Below, piece by piece: positions 21,051 to 34,310 of a stretch of DNA of 64,000 nt. This stretch comes from Monosiga brevicollis MX1 (lineage: Eukaryota; Opisthokonta; Choanoflagellata; Craspedida; Salpingoecidae). The notes beneath the pieces were generated by a model. The model was not told where the DNA came from, made no database searches, and saw nothing but the letters and a program-made list of their open reading frames with translations. How positions within the stretch are numbered: the first letter of the stretch is position 1; each line of letters begins with the position of its first letter. The stretch spans positions 397,098 through 461,097 of the forward strand of contig NW_001865050.1 of the NCBI RefSeq assembly GCF_000002865.3, read 5' to 3'. The translations under genes were made by a program, and so were the position numbers.

Positions 21051-24000
21051 ATGCGGCCGTCCCGCGCGGCCTGGCTGCTAGGCGCTTCCCTGCTGCTGGG
21101 CGCGATTCTACTTTGGATGCATCAGCTTCCTAGCAAGCTCTCATATTCCAGACAGGACGTGCTTGCTTCAAAAGGAATAAACGCGTACAACGTACGGCAG
21201 CAAGGTGATGCAGCCACACCTCGCAGCGGCGATCAGGCACACCATCTACCTCCTGGCGCAAAGCAACGGGGCCCGGTCGAGGGTAGCTACCATCGCTGGC
21301 TGGGAGCAAGCAACCTCACCGTCTTTACCGTTCTGCGTGACGTACCGTCCCGCGAGCAACCCGCGCCGGAGGCTACGCCCCGCGATGCCTTTCACGCCTT
21401 CCTTGAGTTTAACAAGGCGTCGGCCCTTGCCGTACCCTCTTGGCTTGCCCTCACAGTAAGCGCATGGGCGTGCAGCCCAGACCAGGCTTCGACCATCTTC
21501 CTCGCTGCTGCCAAGCTGTTGCACAACATTCACCTGCGTTATTCTTCACTTGATCGCAACACGTGCAGCTCAGTGTCATCGCCTTTGGCACCGACACCAC
21601 ATGCATGGCCTGGGCGTTGGCACTTGGACCCTTGCTTGACCATCCCGGGCAGTTTCGCTGCGAGCCCTTTCCTTGCCTGCATGAGAACGTACCCACCGTC
21701 GACTGCATCTTCCAACGCGCGCGCACTGTTCGTCCTTGCGCATCATTTTTCCTTGTCATCGGCCGTGCACCGGCCCAAGGCTGGCAGGTGCTCATGCTGT
21801 CTGCTATGCCACACCCTGTCGCCTGTCCTGCAACGACGCGCCAGGTGGCCAAGACAGCCTTCTTGATCTATGTCAACTCTGATATCATCCTCACTTCCGA
21901 CATCTTGTCAAGCCTCACAAAAGTAAGGGCCACGACATCATCTACATTTGAGGCTAGATCTTGACTCAAGTGTTCATCAACGCACACCCCGACTGATGAT
22001 AGGTACACACATCACTGGCGCCCGACCAACACGCTCTGATGGTCGGCCGCCGTCACGATCTCGACCCTCATGAAGTACGCTCTTCGTGTGTGTTTGAACA
22101 TTGCCTTTGCGACGGCTGCACCCGTCCTCATGACCCTGCTATATACTTTGCACAGGCGTCAGCTGCTGTGCACATCTTGGATCACATGCGTGCGGCTGAG
22201 GTACGACCCATGTGCTGGGCTTGAACTCGCATGTATACTAAAGCCAAAGCTAGACGATACTCATCCAGCTTGGTATGAGTAGCGGCAAGCTCTGCACAAT
22301 GTGGGGAATCTAGGCGTGCCCTGGCAGTCAGCCTATCTGCATGCGTGGGATGGCCTTCGTCAGCTGACACACGGTCAGGTCCACTTGTGTGCATTCTCTC
22401 CTGTCACCTGCCCCCTTGACCTTTGGAAAACCTTTGCACCTGCACGCCTCACCTTGTTTGTATCCTGCGTACTTTCATTAGCCCACGATCGCAACGGCAT
22501 TGACTATTTCATGTTTCCCCAAACGCTCGACCTGCGCGTATGTTCATTCGCCTCAGCTTGCTTCCATATGTCTCCACCTATCGAGGAGACTCGCCTTTGA
22601 CACCATCATCTAGCCAGAGACTGGTATTAACCTCACGTTGTACACTTTGGCTATCAATGGCGTCTCAAACTCACCCGTCACGGAGCAGCTTCCACCGTTT
22701 CTCATCGGCCGTATTGAGTGGGATCAGTGGTTGCTCTTGTCAGCCGTCACGCGAGCGGACGTCTGGACCGTGGACGTATGTACTCTTTTGATTTGCGCTT
22801 GCTTTTAGAGGGTGATGCCGAGTGGGGGTGGGTGGCCACATTGCCATGCTTAAAGATGGTGGTTACGGCTAGCTATCAGAAACGACGATGGTGTTTCACA
22901 TCGATCACGGCAATTTCCGAGCAAGCCATGCCAAGGCAGGCACAGAACATAACCAGCAGCTTGCACTGGCCAACTTGCCTCTGGCGTCTCATCAGGTGCG
23001 ATATGCCAAGCCATTCAGCATCAACATGTCGTGTCTGACTGCTCATGCGCCTGCGCTCTTGAATCAGACTGCCACACTGGAACTGCCCAATACTGTATGG
23101 ATGGGACGTTTGGACGAGACAGAGTTGCTCCTGCGACCGAACTCAGTGCTTATCGCGCAAAATGACGCTCCACAGCATCGCAAGCTGGGTCATCTCAACA
23201 TCCGCACCAGCCTTGAATTCTGGGCCAAGGACAAGGTACGGGCCGAGACTCGCAGGCGTCAGGTCTGAGCAAGTATTAACAGCCAAAGCCCTTGTCATGT
23301 TTTGATTTTCTGCATAATCCTCGACCACTCATGCCAAGCACTTTCTCGTCTGCTACCCAGAACCCGATTGTATCCAAAACTTGTCCCGAGTGTGCGCTTG
23401 TGTACAACACGCCGTCGCTGGAGAGCTGCCTTTATCAGCGCCATGTCTTGCTCGAGCGCAAGCGCACCGTGCTCCTCGTTCCTCTTGAACGTATGGGTCA
23501 GGTATGCCGTGTCCAGATCCGTCCATGATGGGGTTGAGTTGCTTTGAGTGACATGCGCCGTCTCTAAACACCAGCGACAGCCTCGTCATCATTCGGATTA
23601 TTATCATTAATACTGTCTGTGCTGGCACAGGCGGTTGATGCATATCACTGGCATTGCCGGTTCACGGCTGGTGTAGCTCAGCCCAATCACCTCTTTGTAA
23701 CGATGAACCCGGGCATTTATAAGCTGCTCCTTGACATGGGTCTGCCTGTGTCCCTTTTTCAGTACGTAGTACCCTGCTTCATGGTTTTGACACCCAGAGC
23801 GCTCAAAGCGTCACCGCTCAACTTCATTGCACACACCTTTATAGGGCAAAGGCAATGCACGACAACCCAGGCATCGCGTTTGCTGCCGCAGTGGTACGCT
23901 TGCGCCAATGGAAACCAAAAGCTACTGTCGTCGCTAGAATGCTTGGAACTGAGAAGCCCCCCCCTTTTTTTTTTTTGAATATTGCGCTCTGGGCTAGGTG

Positions 24001-24836
24001 GAAATGCTTTCCAAGGTGGTTTACTACGGCTACAACGTGGCCCTCGTCTCGCTCGAGCTCCGAATGCAAGTGTCGCTCGAGGCCACGCTTGCCAAGTTGG
24101 GTGCTGCTTCGATCTCGGCCACGACTTTGCCCGACGTCTTCATAAGCAGCGCGCAGGAGAGCTTGTATCTCATTTGGATCAAGTTGGTTAATTCAAGATG
24201 TGGATGGATGCACAGCGTCCCTTGATTACTGCTTCACCTAACGCTGATGGGTTTGCCTAGGAGTCGGCGCACAACCTACACGTTGGTGGCCGAGTTGTTG
24301 AACGAGGTGCTCAACTTGCGCACGATCACCAATACGTGGGAACTATTGTTGGAACTGCTGGATATTTTATCAGCCCAAGCGAAGCGAAAGAACCTTGCCA
24401 TCAGGTACGCCGGTCCTGATAACTCCAAGAGCAGCGGTTGTCTCGGCTTGTCCAAGCCTCATTGGCTTGCTATTGCATAATGCCAAGGCAACAAGCGCAT
24501 GAGAAAACCCGTGCCTGTTCAACGCCACCCAATGAGCCACTTCTTTCACATTTGGACGTGCTATTCGAAGATATCGTCGATGCTGCCGTGCCATTCTACA
24601 AACCAGGTTTGAGTGTCATGGCACGCTTTGATAATTTGCCCACAAAGCTTGCAGACGCATCACTAATTGACCCTGCAATGGCTCATGTTAAAATTGGGCG
24701 CAGCACTTCAAGCCCGTCCGCACCAATTTTGCGAGGCCGAGATGGAGGCGAAAGCATTGGCGCCAGGTATCGAGTTTTGTGCCCGTCATGGTGGAGAGAA
24801 TGCAGTGTTTCATCTTTGAATCTTGTGCGAGCGTGA
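21051..24836 (+). CDS. Two-domain type II membrane glycosyltransferase
   Basis: ATG at 21051 is followed by a short basic stretch and a signal-anchor (WLLGASLLLGAILLWMH), then a lumenal stem, as in Golgi transferases. Domain 1, spread over exons to about 23250: LTVFTVLRDVP, SVIAFGTDTTC, NVPTVDCIFQRA, then FLIYVNSDIILTSDIL with a DxD-like metal site (NSD), VGRRHDLD, GIDYFMFPQTL, FLIGRIEWDQWLLSAV and an FHIDHGNF-type histidine motif. This order is that of nucleotide-diphospho-sugar transferases found in algae and protists. Domain 2 begins near 23630: HLFVTMNPGIYKLLLDMGLPV and VEMLSKVVYYGYNVAL, resembling the PF03407 domain of plant GT77 enzymes. The 3' exons (after about 24250) have two competing open frames, so the exact C-terminus is uncertain. 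Donor and acceptor sugars cannot be read from sequence. Confidence 0.65.
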
Positions 24837-24908
24837 AAGTGTGCCCTTTAGCACTAGCATCAATTCAGTTTAGGCGCCCGCAGTGAACATAGCATCAAAT
24901 GACACCGT

Positions 24909-27354
24909 TTATGTGCGCACGGCCGTGCGTTTGGCCTTCCTGCGTTGCGGCCAAGGGTCAATGAGGGAAAGCGTGTGAGCACGCGCATCTTTGCCTGGAT
25001 CAGCAAGCAAAAACTGAGTATCACAGGCAATAGAACTGACCGCTCATAATATTCCGAAGAGCTGGCTTCCAAAGCAGCATGATACAATTGTGAAGCGATG
25101 CGGCTGGGCAGCACCCAGCCTTCCAGCTCAACGCCTAGGAAAGTAGGGTTGACATCGGATCAAGCCAAACCAAGTTTGGTTTTCATGGTTGACAGAAGAA
25201 TGAGGGATAGGCAGAGGAGCAAGTGTCGGCCAAGAAGAGAAAACTTTGAGTGCACGTACCCTTAGTCGCATCGTATGTGGTCACCTGCACGGTATTATCC
25301 GTTCGGGTCACCCTCTGAATCGAAGCAGTCTCAGGCCCATCCGCCGTACACAACCTAGGCAACGGTCGGACGAGAGCTTGAGCGTGATGACTCTTACAGA
25401 ACCCAGTGGTACCAGGCAAAACCTACCACACATGATCAGCCGCAAGCAGTGCGCCTTGCACGGGGGCCGCACAACTCCAGTCAATGGCTATCCGGCGTAG
25501 ACTCTGTGACTCAATGGCAAAGAGTGCAACAAAGGGTGCTCTACCCACAGGCCAAGGTGTGGCAATCATCGCTGTGAACAGGACAAGAGGAGGTGGAAGA
25601 AAAGAGGGGAGGCAAGGTGACGGACGGCAGCACGAACCGAGACAAGCCGACGAGGACATGGTTGTCATGCGCGCTGAGGGCCGTCACGGCCGTCTGGCGG
25701 GGCGAGGCAAGGCAAGGCAGAAGAACAAACATGAATGCGCTCGGCTCGCAACATCGCAATTGATTGATGCAAGCGCGTAGCCTTGCTCAAAGCGTGGCCA
25801 CCCGACTGGCAGAGAGGCGAGCAAGGCGATGCGCGGTTTTACGCACTCGGCACCACTGGTTGCTGCGGGGTGGTACGCGGATGCTAGGTTGCACAACGTC
25901 ACCGTTGTCATCCACGGCTTCGACGGGAGTGATGTCATCTTGCTCGGTAGGCACGGCCAATAGCTACAGTGGTGGATTCAATGCAAGTGCAATGGCATGT
26001 CAGAGAAAGGGCGTGCCTTGTAACTCACTCCAGACCTATCCACGAAGACAAGTTACAATGTCCAGATGTTCGGACCTGCGAATCCAATTGAGTCCCGTCT
26101 GTGTAATTCCAGAGGCGCACAGTCCCATCGCCACTCCCGCTGACCAGAAGGGGCTGGCCCTCGACATTCACAATGGCCAGCTGGCTGACAAATCTGGCGA
26201 GGGAGAATTGGTGTTGGTGAGGCTGTGCTGAGCGGGCTCTGGCTCGTTCACGTAATCAAAGCTGGGCAGCAGCTTGGCAAGGACCCACTCTTCATGGCCC
26301 AAACAATAGGCAGCGATATCAAAGGTATCTGGATAGTGGGACACACGAATCTTGCAGTCGCGGTCTGCCGTCATCAGGTACTGTGCGTCCGAACTCATCA
26401 CCTAAGCGGTTGAGGGCCTGCCAAGGTGAGAAGAGCCCTTCGGGAGTGGACATGTGCGTGCGTGCTTGTGTGGGTACGCGCGCATATGCAAGGAAGAGAG
26501 AAGCATGTCTAGCATAGGCATACCGCTGCCAACATCATGGACACGACACCACAGAGTGTCTTGTCGACGCGCAGCGTGGACCCATCCAGCAACAACCTGG
26601 GAGTGGATATGGCCGGGATGGAGGAGGGGATGAGTGCTCAAGGTCTGTTGCGGTGAAGGACGGTGCACATGCTCTCAGTCGCGTGCAGTGAGAGCGTACC
26701 GGGCTACGTCGCCAAACTTGTCGGCAGTGATGAGAGCCATGCTTGCACCCTCAACAAAACAGAGCGAGGTCACGCGACGTTCCGTCGTGCTGTTCCACGT
26801 CGTCGCACAAGCGGAGAGCGTCAGTCACGAAGGTGGAACAAGCGCTCACAAGGGTTGCTTGTTTGTGGTCGCAGTGCAGAATGGTGTGTGGGCTGAATGC
26901 GCTTTTCAAAATCACAAGTAGATGGAATTGGATGAGCCAAGGCCCAGGCGAACGTACGTTTTTGCGATGGGAGCAAAGGGTTGTTGATGCACATCAAGGA
27001 TGATGAGTTCCTTGTTCACGAGAGCGATGGCAAGGCGAGACCCCGTGGCGTCGAGCGCACTCGCACAGATCTCGTTGGAGCTGTCATGCTTGTACACGAG
27101 TTCAGGTCTGCTTTGTGGTGTGGCACACGCGAGCAAAGGCAGCCATCGAATGAGCTACAAGCGGCAAGAGCCAACCACGTGCTTTCTCAGACATTCTTAG
27201 GGCGACCATATGGCCTGTCATGTCCAGCACCACGCCTCTTCCCCTTCCCTTTCTGCATTCCTGCCTACTGATACACGTACTGTTCAGCCAGGCGGAAGAT
27301 CTGGTGGTTGATGAGCCAGAGCGGGCTGCCCTCGGTCAAGGCGCGCAGCGTCAT
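24909..27354 (-). CDS. WDR4: WDR4/Trm82, non-catalytic subunit of tRNA m7G46 methyltransferase
   Basis: ATG at 27354 ([20 protein letters not shown]); multi-exon; stop TAA at 24909-24911 after a basic tail ([14 protein letters not shown]). WD40 features: [21 protein letters not shown] in an early blade; and the most diagnostic part, [19 protein letters not shown] then YCLGHEEWV, followed by a blade with [14 protein letters not shown]. The D-R-D-x-K-I-R-V-S motif and the CLGH-E/T-x-F/W-V sequence are hallmarks of the Trm82/WDR4 family. The protein holds the METTL1/Trm8 catalytic subunit in an active form for N7-methylation of G46 in the tRNA variable loop. It lies on the minus strand, convergent with the glycosyltransferase gene. 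Several introns, some under 100 bp. Inner exon limits were not all determined. Confidence 0.82.
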
Positions 27355-27647
27355 GATTGATGTCGCTTTATTGGAAAAAAGGAGAAAAAGAGAGAGAGAG
27401 GAGAGAGAGAGTTTTTTCGTTCTTTTTTTTTTTTTGTGTGGTGGTGGGAGGAAAAGGGATGACTCAGGGCAGAGGTACTGATGTGTCAAATGGACGGGGT
27501 TCAATTTTCTTTCTGTTTGCTGGGCTCTGTAGGGTTAACAAGAAGTGGCACAAGGTGCACTTGATCAAAGCTGGAGTGAGATTGCCAGGATTGGTGGCCA
27601 CAGCAACACCAAAGCGCAAGTAGCGCAGGGCAGAGCTTGTGGCTAGC
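27355..27647. other. Short intergenic region with GAGA tract and poly-T
   Basis: Head-to-tail gap between WDR4 and PP4R3 on the minus strand. Contains GAGAGAGGAGAGAGAGAG (27391-27411) and a T run (27424-27436). No gene seen. Confidence 0.4.
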
Positions 27648-30600
27648 TTAGGCAGACGTCTTCAGGTTGATTTGCAGCTTGGAACGCTTGACGGCTGGCT
27701 TGAAAACGGGTTCATCGTCTTCATCGTCATCCTCATCATAGCTGACCAAGGGCCGAGGCGGAGGCCCAGAGGCACCAAAGGCAGGGCTGCGTTGACTAGA
27801 TGGGGCCGAGTCGGTATCGTCACCCGAAACGTCGGTTGAACTGTTCTGCCGGCTTGGATCGTTTGAGGACCGATCTGAATCGTCATCTTCCTCATTGAAA
27901 TAATCCTCTTCCTGCTCGTCCATGGAGCCATCTTGCCGAAAGCGTGATCTGTACGGGCGGCGAAGAGAGAGCCAACAAGAGGTCAGAGCCGCATGTCACG
28001 GTTTTGGCGGCAAAAGGCTCAGCTGCAAGCGCACTCGCGTGCCCTTGGCCCATTGAGGTGATGTTTGACTCGCTCTTTCCCGGGGTAATGCGGGTGCTTA
28101 CGTGGGCAGAGTTGTTACGTCGCCAGATTCAGATTGCGGCCCAGGTGCGTGAGCCACACTGATAGGAGAGAGAGAGAAAAAAAAAAAAGACCAGCAGTGA
28201 GCATGATGTGAGTCGGTGCGCAAGCTCGCCGGGTCAGTCTGGCCACTGGACGATGGGCCAAGCACAACGAGCGAGTAGTCTGCACATACCAGTTGAGAAT
28301 GTCCTGACCCAGAGTGCTGCCTTTGATTGACTCCAGAACATCGCGGTAGCTTGTGGCCAGGTATTCCAGCAACATGACCACATTTTCCTGCCAGAGAAAG
28401 AGCACCAAAGTAGGTTACGCTGAGCAGGTACAACAGAGAGCTCCCGCGCACACATGAAGCGACTATGCTTGCGCCCAACAAAAGATCTGGCGCATGACGT
28501 ACGGCCTTAATGTAGTGCAGGAGTGCCAAAGTGGTCGAGGTCAGCAAATTGTCACGCTGCCCGTTGAGACGAAACCGACTCAGCAGATCTTTGAATAGGT
28601 CTAGAGAGCAATCGGGTCGTGAATGGCAAGCCGGCAAGGAATCGCGGGTGCTTAAAGACGCTGCTGTGCCAAACAGAACGAAATAAAAAGACTGACCGTG
28701 CTTGACAATGTATTGATTGAAGACGCGGTTGTTGCCATCGCGCACAATGGCCGTCAAGAGACGGGCCCCACCCACAGCAAGGAGCATGTTGTACTTGGGC
28801 TTGAGAACCTGCATCGTTGCAACCAAGAAGCGTAAGAAACATGCAGACACGCGTCTTGCTCGTTTGCGCAAGCCCGGATTAGTCGGAACCTACTCGGACT
28901 GCCTTGTTTACGACATTGCCGCGGGCAATGTAGTTTTTAATGTGGTAACTGTGCATGCGCTGTGGGATCCATCTGTGGCATCACGGTCACGAATAAGGTC
29001 ACTTGGCTTCAAACAACAGGACCGAAAGCACGACCCCTTCCCCCCCCTTCCCCCCGCTAATTAAAGAAAGCACACAAAGCAACGTTGACACTCACTTGGA
29101 GATAAAGTCGAGGAAGCACAGGACGCGCTCCTGTCCTGCGTTACTTTCTGTAACAGCACAGCAAAAGCAGCCGAGCCACTTATTGAGTCGAATCTTGCTC
29201 CATGCACAGATGGAGGTGTGGTTCTCCTGTCCGAAAAACTTACGGCATTGCTCATCCAAATTGTCAATGGTCGTTTCAAGAATGGACATGGCACCAGCAG
29301 GCGCATAAAAAGTCGAGAGAAAGTCCGTTTTGGCACGCTATGTAATTAGTCCGCAACAGCCACAGTAAATGAGTTGGCGCTTTCGCGTAAGGGATTCAGG
29401 TTTGAGCGGGACCAGGAGTGTGTCAAGGTGGGTATTGGCCTCGCGAGCAATCTGACATACCACTTCTTCCATGGTTTCCGTATCGCAGAGGAACAACAAC
29501 GTTTGCGCGAGAAGTTGAACGTTGGCAATTGTGGCGGCCGCAACAAAAGCCCGGGCCACCTCCAACATGAGCTCACCGTTGGTGTGGATCTGCCGCGAGC
29601 CCCAGCCAATACAGCACGAGGGCACACATGTATCACTTGAGCATGCATCCGCTTGCTCAGGGAGCTGCGCAACAAGGGGCCGGGCGGGGATGACAAGGAA
29701 GACTTGTGAATCACGGGACGGACCATGATGTTTCGGCGCATAAGCTGTGGTTCCTGTTCTAGCGCGCGGTTCAAGGCTCCAGCGATGGTGCCCGTGGTCG
29801 GCGCATGTTGTGCGCGCTAGGTGCCAAATCCCAGGATACAATACATGCAGCAAGTCTGTGAGTACAAAGGCCCGGACGACAGTGGCATCTTGAGAGCGAG
29901 AACAAACAGTGTGTCCTTGACTTACCAGGCACACGCGAACCACGTTGAAAAAGTCGGCATTGACAGCACGCAGCAATAGCTCATGTCGAATGTCGCTGCC
30001 GCTGACGTCAATGGCGGCCAAAGAATTGACTGAGGCAAACAGTTCGTCCAGGAACTTGGCTTGTTGCAAAGCCACCTCCTCAGCATTGTTTTCACCACCA
30101 GTGGCTTTGAGTATCGACTCCAAATAGACGGGGTCACTCTGTCGTTTCAGAGGCCCAACCACAGCATGAGCCAAACATGTCCAGCCCACCCAACGGCACG
30201 TGCAATGCGTGGTGCAGGCTAGCTAACCTTGACGAGGTCGAGCATATCGCGTGATGCAAAGCGGATATGGCTATCTATGATGCTGATGAGGTAGTCGTCA
30301 ATCACACCCGCCATGATCACGTCCTGCAAAAGAGTACGCGGGAGCCCCGTACATTGTTAAAAAAGAATCTGAACGAGAACCATAGCGAGTCGTATGGGCA
30401 GAGATAGGCACGAGGCGCGGGTGTCTAAAGCCGCAGGGGCCGGATGGTCATCGCAATCCCCACGATCAACCAACCCTTAGATATGAGAGATAGTAGAAGC
30501 GGCGGATGGCCTCTTTGAGTTTCGCGTCTTGAATCGGCACAATCTGAAAACCACACACCGCGCAGCTGAGCATGCGGCGCAGGCTAGCTGGTGATGGGTA

Positions 30601-32256
30601 TGAGGCCAATGACAGTGGGAGGGCGTGAAGCTAAACACAGTGGTCTGGATTACCTCTTGTAAGGAGCAGGTTTCAGTCAAGTACTGGCGATGGGGGATGG
30701 AGGTGCGCTGCATGTCCTTGGGCAAGTACTCGAGCGCTCCAAAGAATGAGAGAATGTATTCATCCTCAAACAAAACCTACAGGGTATCAGCAAGTTTGTG
30801 GAATGAGGGATGGGGGAAAAAAGAACATCGGCGCATGTCGGGGCGGCGTAGGTGGGTTGGCAGCATACGTTGATAATGGTGTGCTCGGCCATTCGCAGCA
30901 TGGACATGAAGACAATGGCCAGTTGCGCCAGACTCTCTTCGTCATCCAGATCCTCACTATGTTCCGGGAACAAAGGGAAAGTCAAGAGAAGTCAAGAGTG
31001 TAACGGCAGAGGATGGGGCACTGGGTCGGGCTACATCAGAGCACAGGTGCTCGGTTCAACATAGCTCAGGGGCACGGAAGCATTACCAGCGTGTAAAGAG
31101 TTCGATGAGTTTGGGAATGTCACCACGGCGAACGATCGCTTCGGCCGTGATTTCGCATTCGCGGCAGGCTTGAATTCGCAGTTCGTGTTGATCCTGAGCA
31201 CCGTACACACATGGTTGGGTTAGCCACTCGAGGTTGAAGTACAACGTTGTGTTCGAGCACACCGAGGCTGGCAGCAGGGGCGGGAACAATGGCAATGTTG
31301 CAAAAACGGTCGGGTTCACCCGCATACCTGAAGAAGGCTTGAGATGCGGCGCTGTGCTACGACTCGTACGCTTTCAGTATAAGCTGTCAGATGCCTAATG
31401 AGGGATGAGGGAGGAGGGAAGAGAGTCGTGGAAGCGCCGCAGGGCAACAAGACGTGAGATGGCTGTGCGTCGGCCAGACGATGAGGCAGGTACGGTGTTG
31501 CGTACCCATGCTCAACGGGCGGCAGTTCAGGCAGGGGGCTTATGGGCCGTTGTTGCTCTTCAAGAAGATTGTCCTACAAGGTCGCATAGAAATGTGACGG
31601 CCTGCAGGACAAAGGCAGACTTTGCGAGTTTGGGTTGTGGTCGATGGGTCATACCATTGTAGAAGAGCTTTCGATATCGTTATCTTGGATACTGTCCTGC
31701 TCCGGGTCAGCGTCTTTAACCTGAGCCATCCCAGGGGTTTTTGGGAGTGAGGTGTGCAGGTGTGGTATGGGTAGCGGGCTGGCAAGGACATACCTTGCAA
31801 ATTTGACGCCAGACTTCAATGCAGTTTTCTTCTTCCTGAAAGCTGAGCGCTTTGTTGCGCTTGTCGGGTTCCTCCCACAATATGAGGGTTTTGTTTTGTC
31901 GCTGAAAGGCTCGAGCTAGATCGGCCCGCGTAAAAAGAAGTTCATTGACTGCGTCATGGCACGTGGGCATGCAAGTGAGCGCGAAAGCAGCAGCAAGGGA
32001 AACGGGATTGGAGCGGCACTCTTGGGTCCGTACCAGGATTGCGTTCGTCCTGGACGTGAAGCTCGAGGCCATCCTCTGCATGCTCGAGACGCAAAAAGCC
32101 AGTGTCGTCGCCAACCCATTCGTTCTGTTCGTTGAGGTTGTAGATCTTGACTCGGAAGCCCTGAGTCTCATCCTTTGAGTTTTTCTCGTTGTCAGACGCG
32201 GGTTTGCCAACCTGAGCGACGGCAGTCGTGTTGGTCGGTTCGTTGGAAGTCGCCAT
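27648..32256 (-). CDS. Protein phosphatase 4 regulatory subunit 3 (PP4R3/SMEK)
   Basis: ATG at 32256 (MATSNEP). An N-terminal PH/EVH1-like domain reads FRVKIYNLNEQNEWVGDDTGF, then LILWEEPDKRNKALSFQEEENC and IEVWRQICKVQ, as in SMEK proteins. The SMK-1 (DUF625) armadillo region follows over many exons: GDIPKLIELF, EDEYILSFFGALEYLP, SIPHRQYLTETCSLQEV, AKLKEAIRRFYYL, and others. The tail is acidic and Ser-rich (NEEDDDSDRSSNDPSRQ, SYDEDDDEDDEP) with a terminal KRSK, stopping at 27648. It targets the PP4 catalytic subunit to substrates in DNA-damage response, centrosome function and metabolic signalling. A large, conserved, intron-rich gene with normal family layout; nothing odd beyond GA- and T-rich introns. 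Confidence 0.88.
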
Positions 32257-33255
32257 GTTGGCAAGTGCGCAAGGCGTAGCAACGGGCAAAGGTCTCTGGT
32301 CAAATGCGGGTGGGTGAGGTGATGTTCTTTTTTGACTTCCCAAAAAAAAAGAAAAAAGGAGGTCAGACGGGGTCGCGCCTTTCCGGTCAAAAAGCAGCAG
32401 CGTTGCAGTTGCACTTGATTTTGGCTAGGTGCCCGGGGCACTCACAACAGGGATCATAACCGCCATTCTACGTGCCGCTGTCGCTTGCCTCGAGACACCG
32501 CTGAAATCGGCCAGGGCCACGACCCTGGAGTTGGTTCGACACCGACCCTGAAGACGGGCGTTGGCGATAGGCGGGCAAGCTCGAGTACCGTCTGCTGCGA
32601 CAAGAGACGTATTGGAAGCTGCAGTTCCACGCGCAAGTGTCCAGGTTCTCCGTTGACCGGTATGCAAATATTCAACCTCTAGCGAGCACGCGTACGAATC
32701 GAGTCTAAGCTGGTCAAGGTTCGATTCATCAGCAATCCTCTAAGACTACCCACGGGGCTATAGACCATGCGATGAAATATGCGTGAGCTGACTGTGTTTG
32801 TATGTTCCAGGTACACCAGATAGATCCAGGGGTTAGGGTGAGCCAGCTGCTGTGTGCTCCCGAGACACCGACCGACCGACCGACCGAGAGAGAGAGAGAG
32901 GGAGGGCACAGACCTTGAGGTCGGTCGGTTCCAAGCGGTTTTCGCCGTTGTGTGTGTGTGTGTGTGTCTGCGAAAAGAGAGAGTGTGTGCTGTCCGTTGC
33001 AACAACAGCAGAAAGAGATCATCAGCAACAAAATTTCTCTCTCCCTCTCTCTCCCTCTCTTTCCCGCTACCAAATGGTAGTGATGGTGCTGACGATGTTT
33101 TCTGCTCTCTCTCGTTGGTGTATGCTTGTGGATTTGTGTATTGGTGAAGGTGGGTTTATGTTGGAGAAATGGTAAGGCCTCAAGCAAAAGAAAGAAAACA
33201 AGAAACTGTGAAGGTTTAAGAACAAACACAAGAGCTTCATAAGATAGAGAGTTGG
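32257..33255. promoter_or_regulatory. Intergenic region with simple repeats, upstream of PP4R3
   Basis: Contains GACC repeats (32871-32884), a GA run (32887-32900), a GT run (32950-32968) and a CT-rich run (33032-33062). No supported gene. A hairpin at about 32511-32533 was considered and rejected as a tRNA. Confidence 0.5.
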
Positions 33256-34135
33256 CTATGGCTGGGTCGCCGTGGCAGCGGCAGCCACCTGTGGGCGCGA
33301 GCCGTGGCCGTAACAATGGCGTGTTAGGACGTTGCGCGAGCAGACGGTCTTTCAACAGAGTCGAGAAGGACTGCATGCCAGATCAACAGAGCAACGAGAC
33401 TTGGCGGGTACGTACATCGCCCATATCCTGTTCCACGGGCTTTCCGCCTGGTGGTGGATCCGCAACTTCGTTGGCCGCTGCATTCCAGCGGTACGTGGCC
33501 CGCTGCGAGGCAATGTCATCTGGCTCGCCTAACCAATGAATACGGGCGCACGGGTCAGCGAGGAAATCCCAGGGATCAGGGACAGCGGCGGCGACCTCAC
33601 ACAAAAGGGGAAAGCACTGCACCTGTCGTGGCGTGTTGTTCTGCAGGCGTTTCTTCGACGGCAGGCTCAGTAAACTGGTCAGGGTTTCGGACCACGGCAT
33701 CCGCCACCTATGACATGTTAACAAGATCCATCGCCGTATCAGCAAGGATGATGCACGTGGCGTGCCCATGATCCTTGGTGTGGTGCAGCACGTACATCTG
33801 CTGTCGTTCCATATTGCACCTTGCCCCCGGGCGCGGGATCAGCCACTTCATTGGCAGCCGCATTCCAGCGATATGACGCCCGTTTGTGGGCAATCGAGTC
33901 GTGCGATTCGGCTAGACATACGACACGCAGCCACAATGAGGTCCTTGTTGTAGCTGGCCATGAGCGATGCGAGGCGCACGTGGATCCGCAGATGGCTTTC
34001 CCCCTTTCCCGGGCATACGTTGGGATGGTTCATCCTGGGCAGAAGGTTCTACAGGAAGATCGGTGGTTTGGGAGACCTAAGATTACGCGTGACCCGAACG
34101 AAGACATGCAGTCACGTCAATCATGAGGGAAGTTC
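33256..34135 (-). CDS. Uncharacterised gene with a duplicated exon
   Basis: Not recognised. Two exons on the minus strand, near 33823-33910 and 33415-33530, encode the same block: an acidic start (AESHDSIAHKRAS and GEPDDIASQRAT) followed by YRWNAAANEVADP[AP]PGGK. Conservation at the protein level across about 30 residues shows both are coding. Between them lies an exon frame reading VADAVVRNPDQFTEPAVEE bounded by AG and GT. The likely last exon after an acceptor at about 33286 reads VAAAATATQP then stop (33256-33258). The start is unclear; upstream ATGs near 34027 and 34104 are candidates. No signal peptide or known domain is visible. Confidence 0.4.
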
Positions 34136-34310
34136 ATTTGTGTGATTTCAGGGGGCCAGCACTTTTGTCCATGAAACAAGGAACAGGGGACACGACCGTG
34201 CTTGCCCATGAGCATCAGCACCAGGCACAGCAACCACAAACACAACACCAAGCACAGCGGGTCAACACTTTGGCAAGTCAACACGGGCCGAGACGGCCAG
34301 GAGAGGGTGT

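Noticed and set aside
32505-32560. Possible tRNA (hairpin CCAGG..CCTGG followed by a GTTGG-TTCGACA-CCGAC arm)
   Set aside because: No matching acceptor strand or D arm upstream, so only two stems are present.
32690-32740. GGTTCGATTC B-box-like sequence
   Set aside because: The flanks do not pair as a T stem and no cloverleaf forms.
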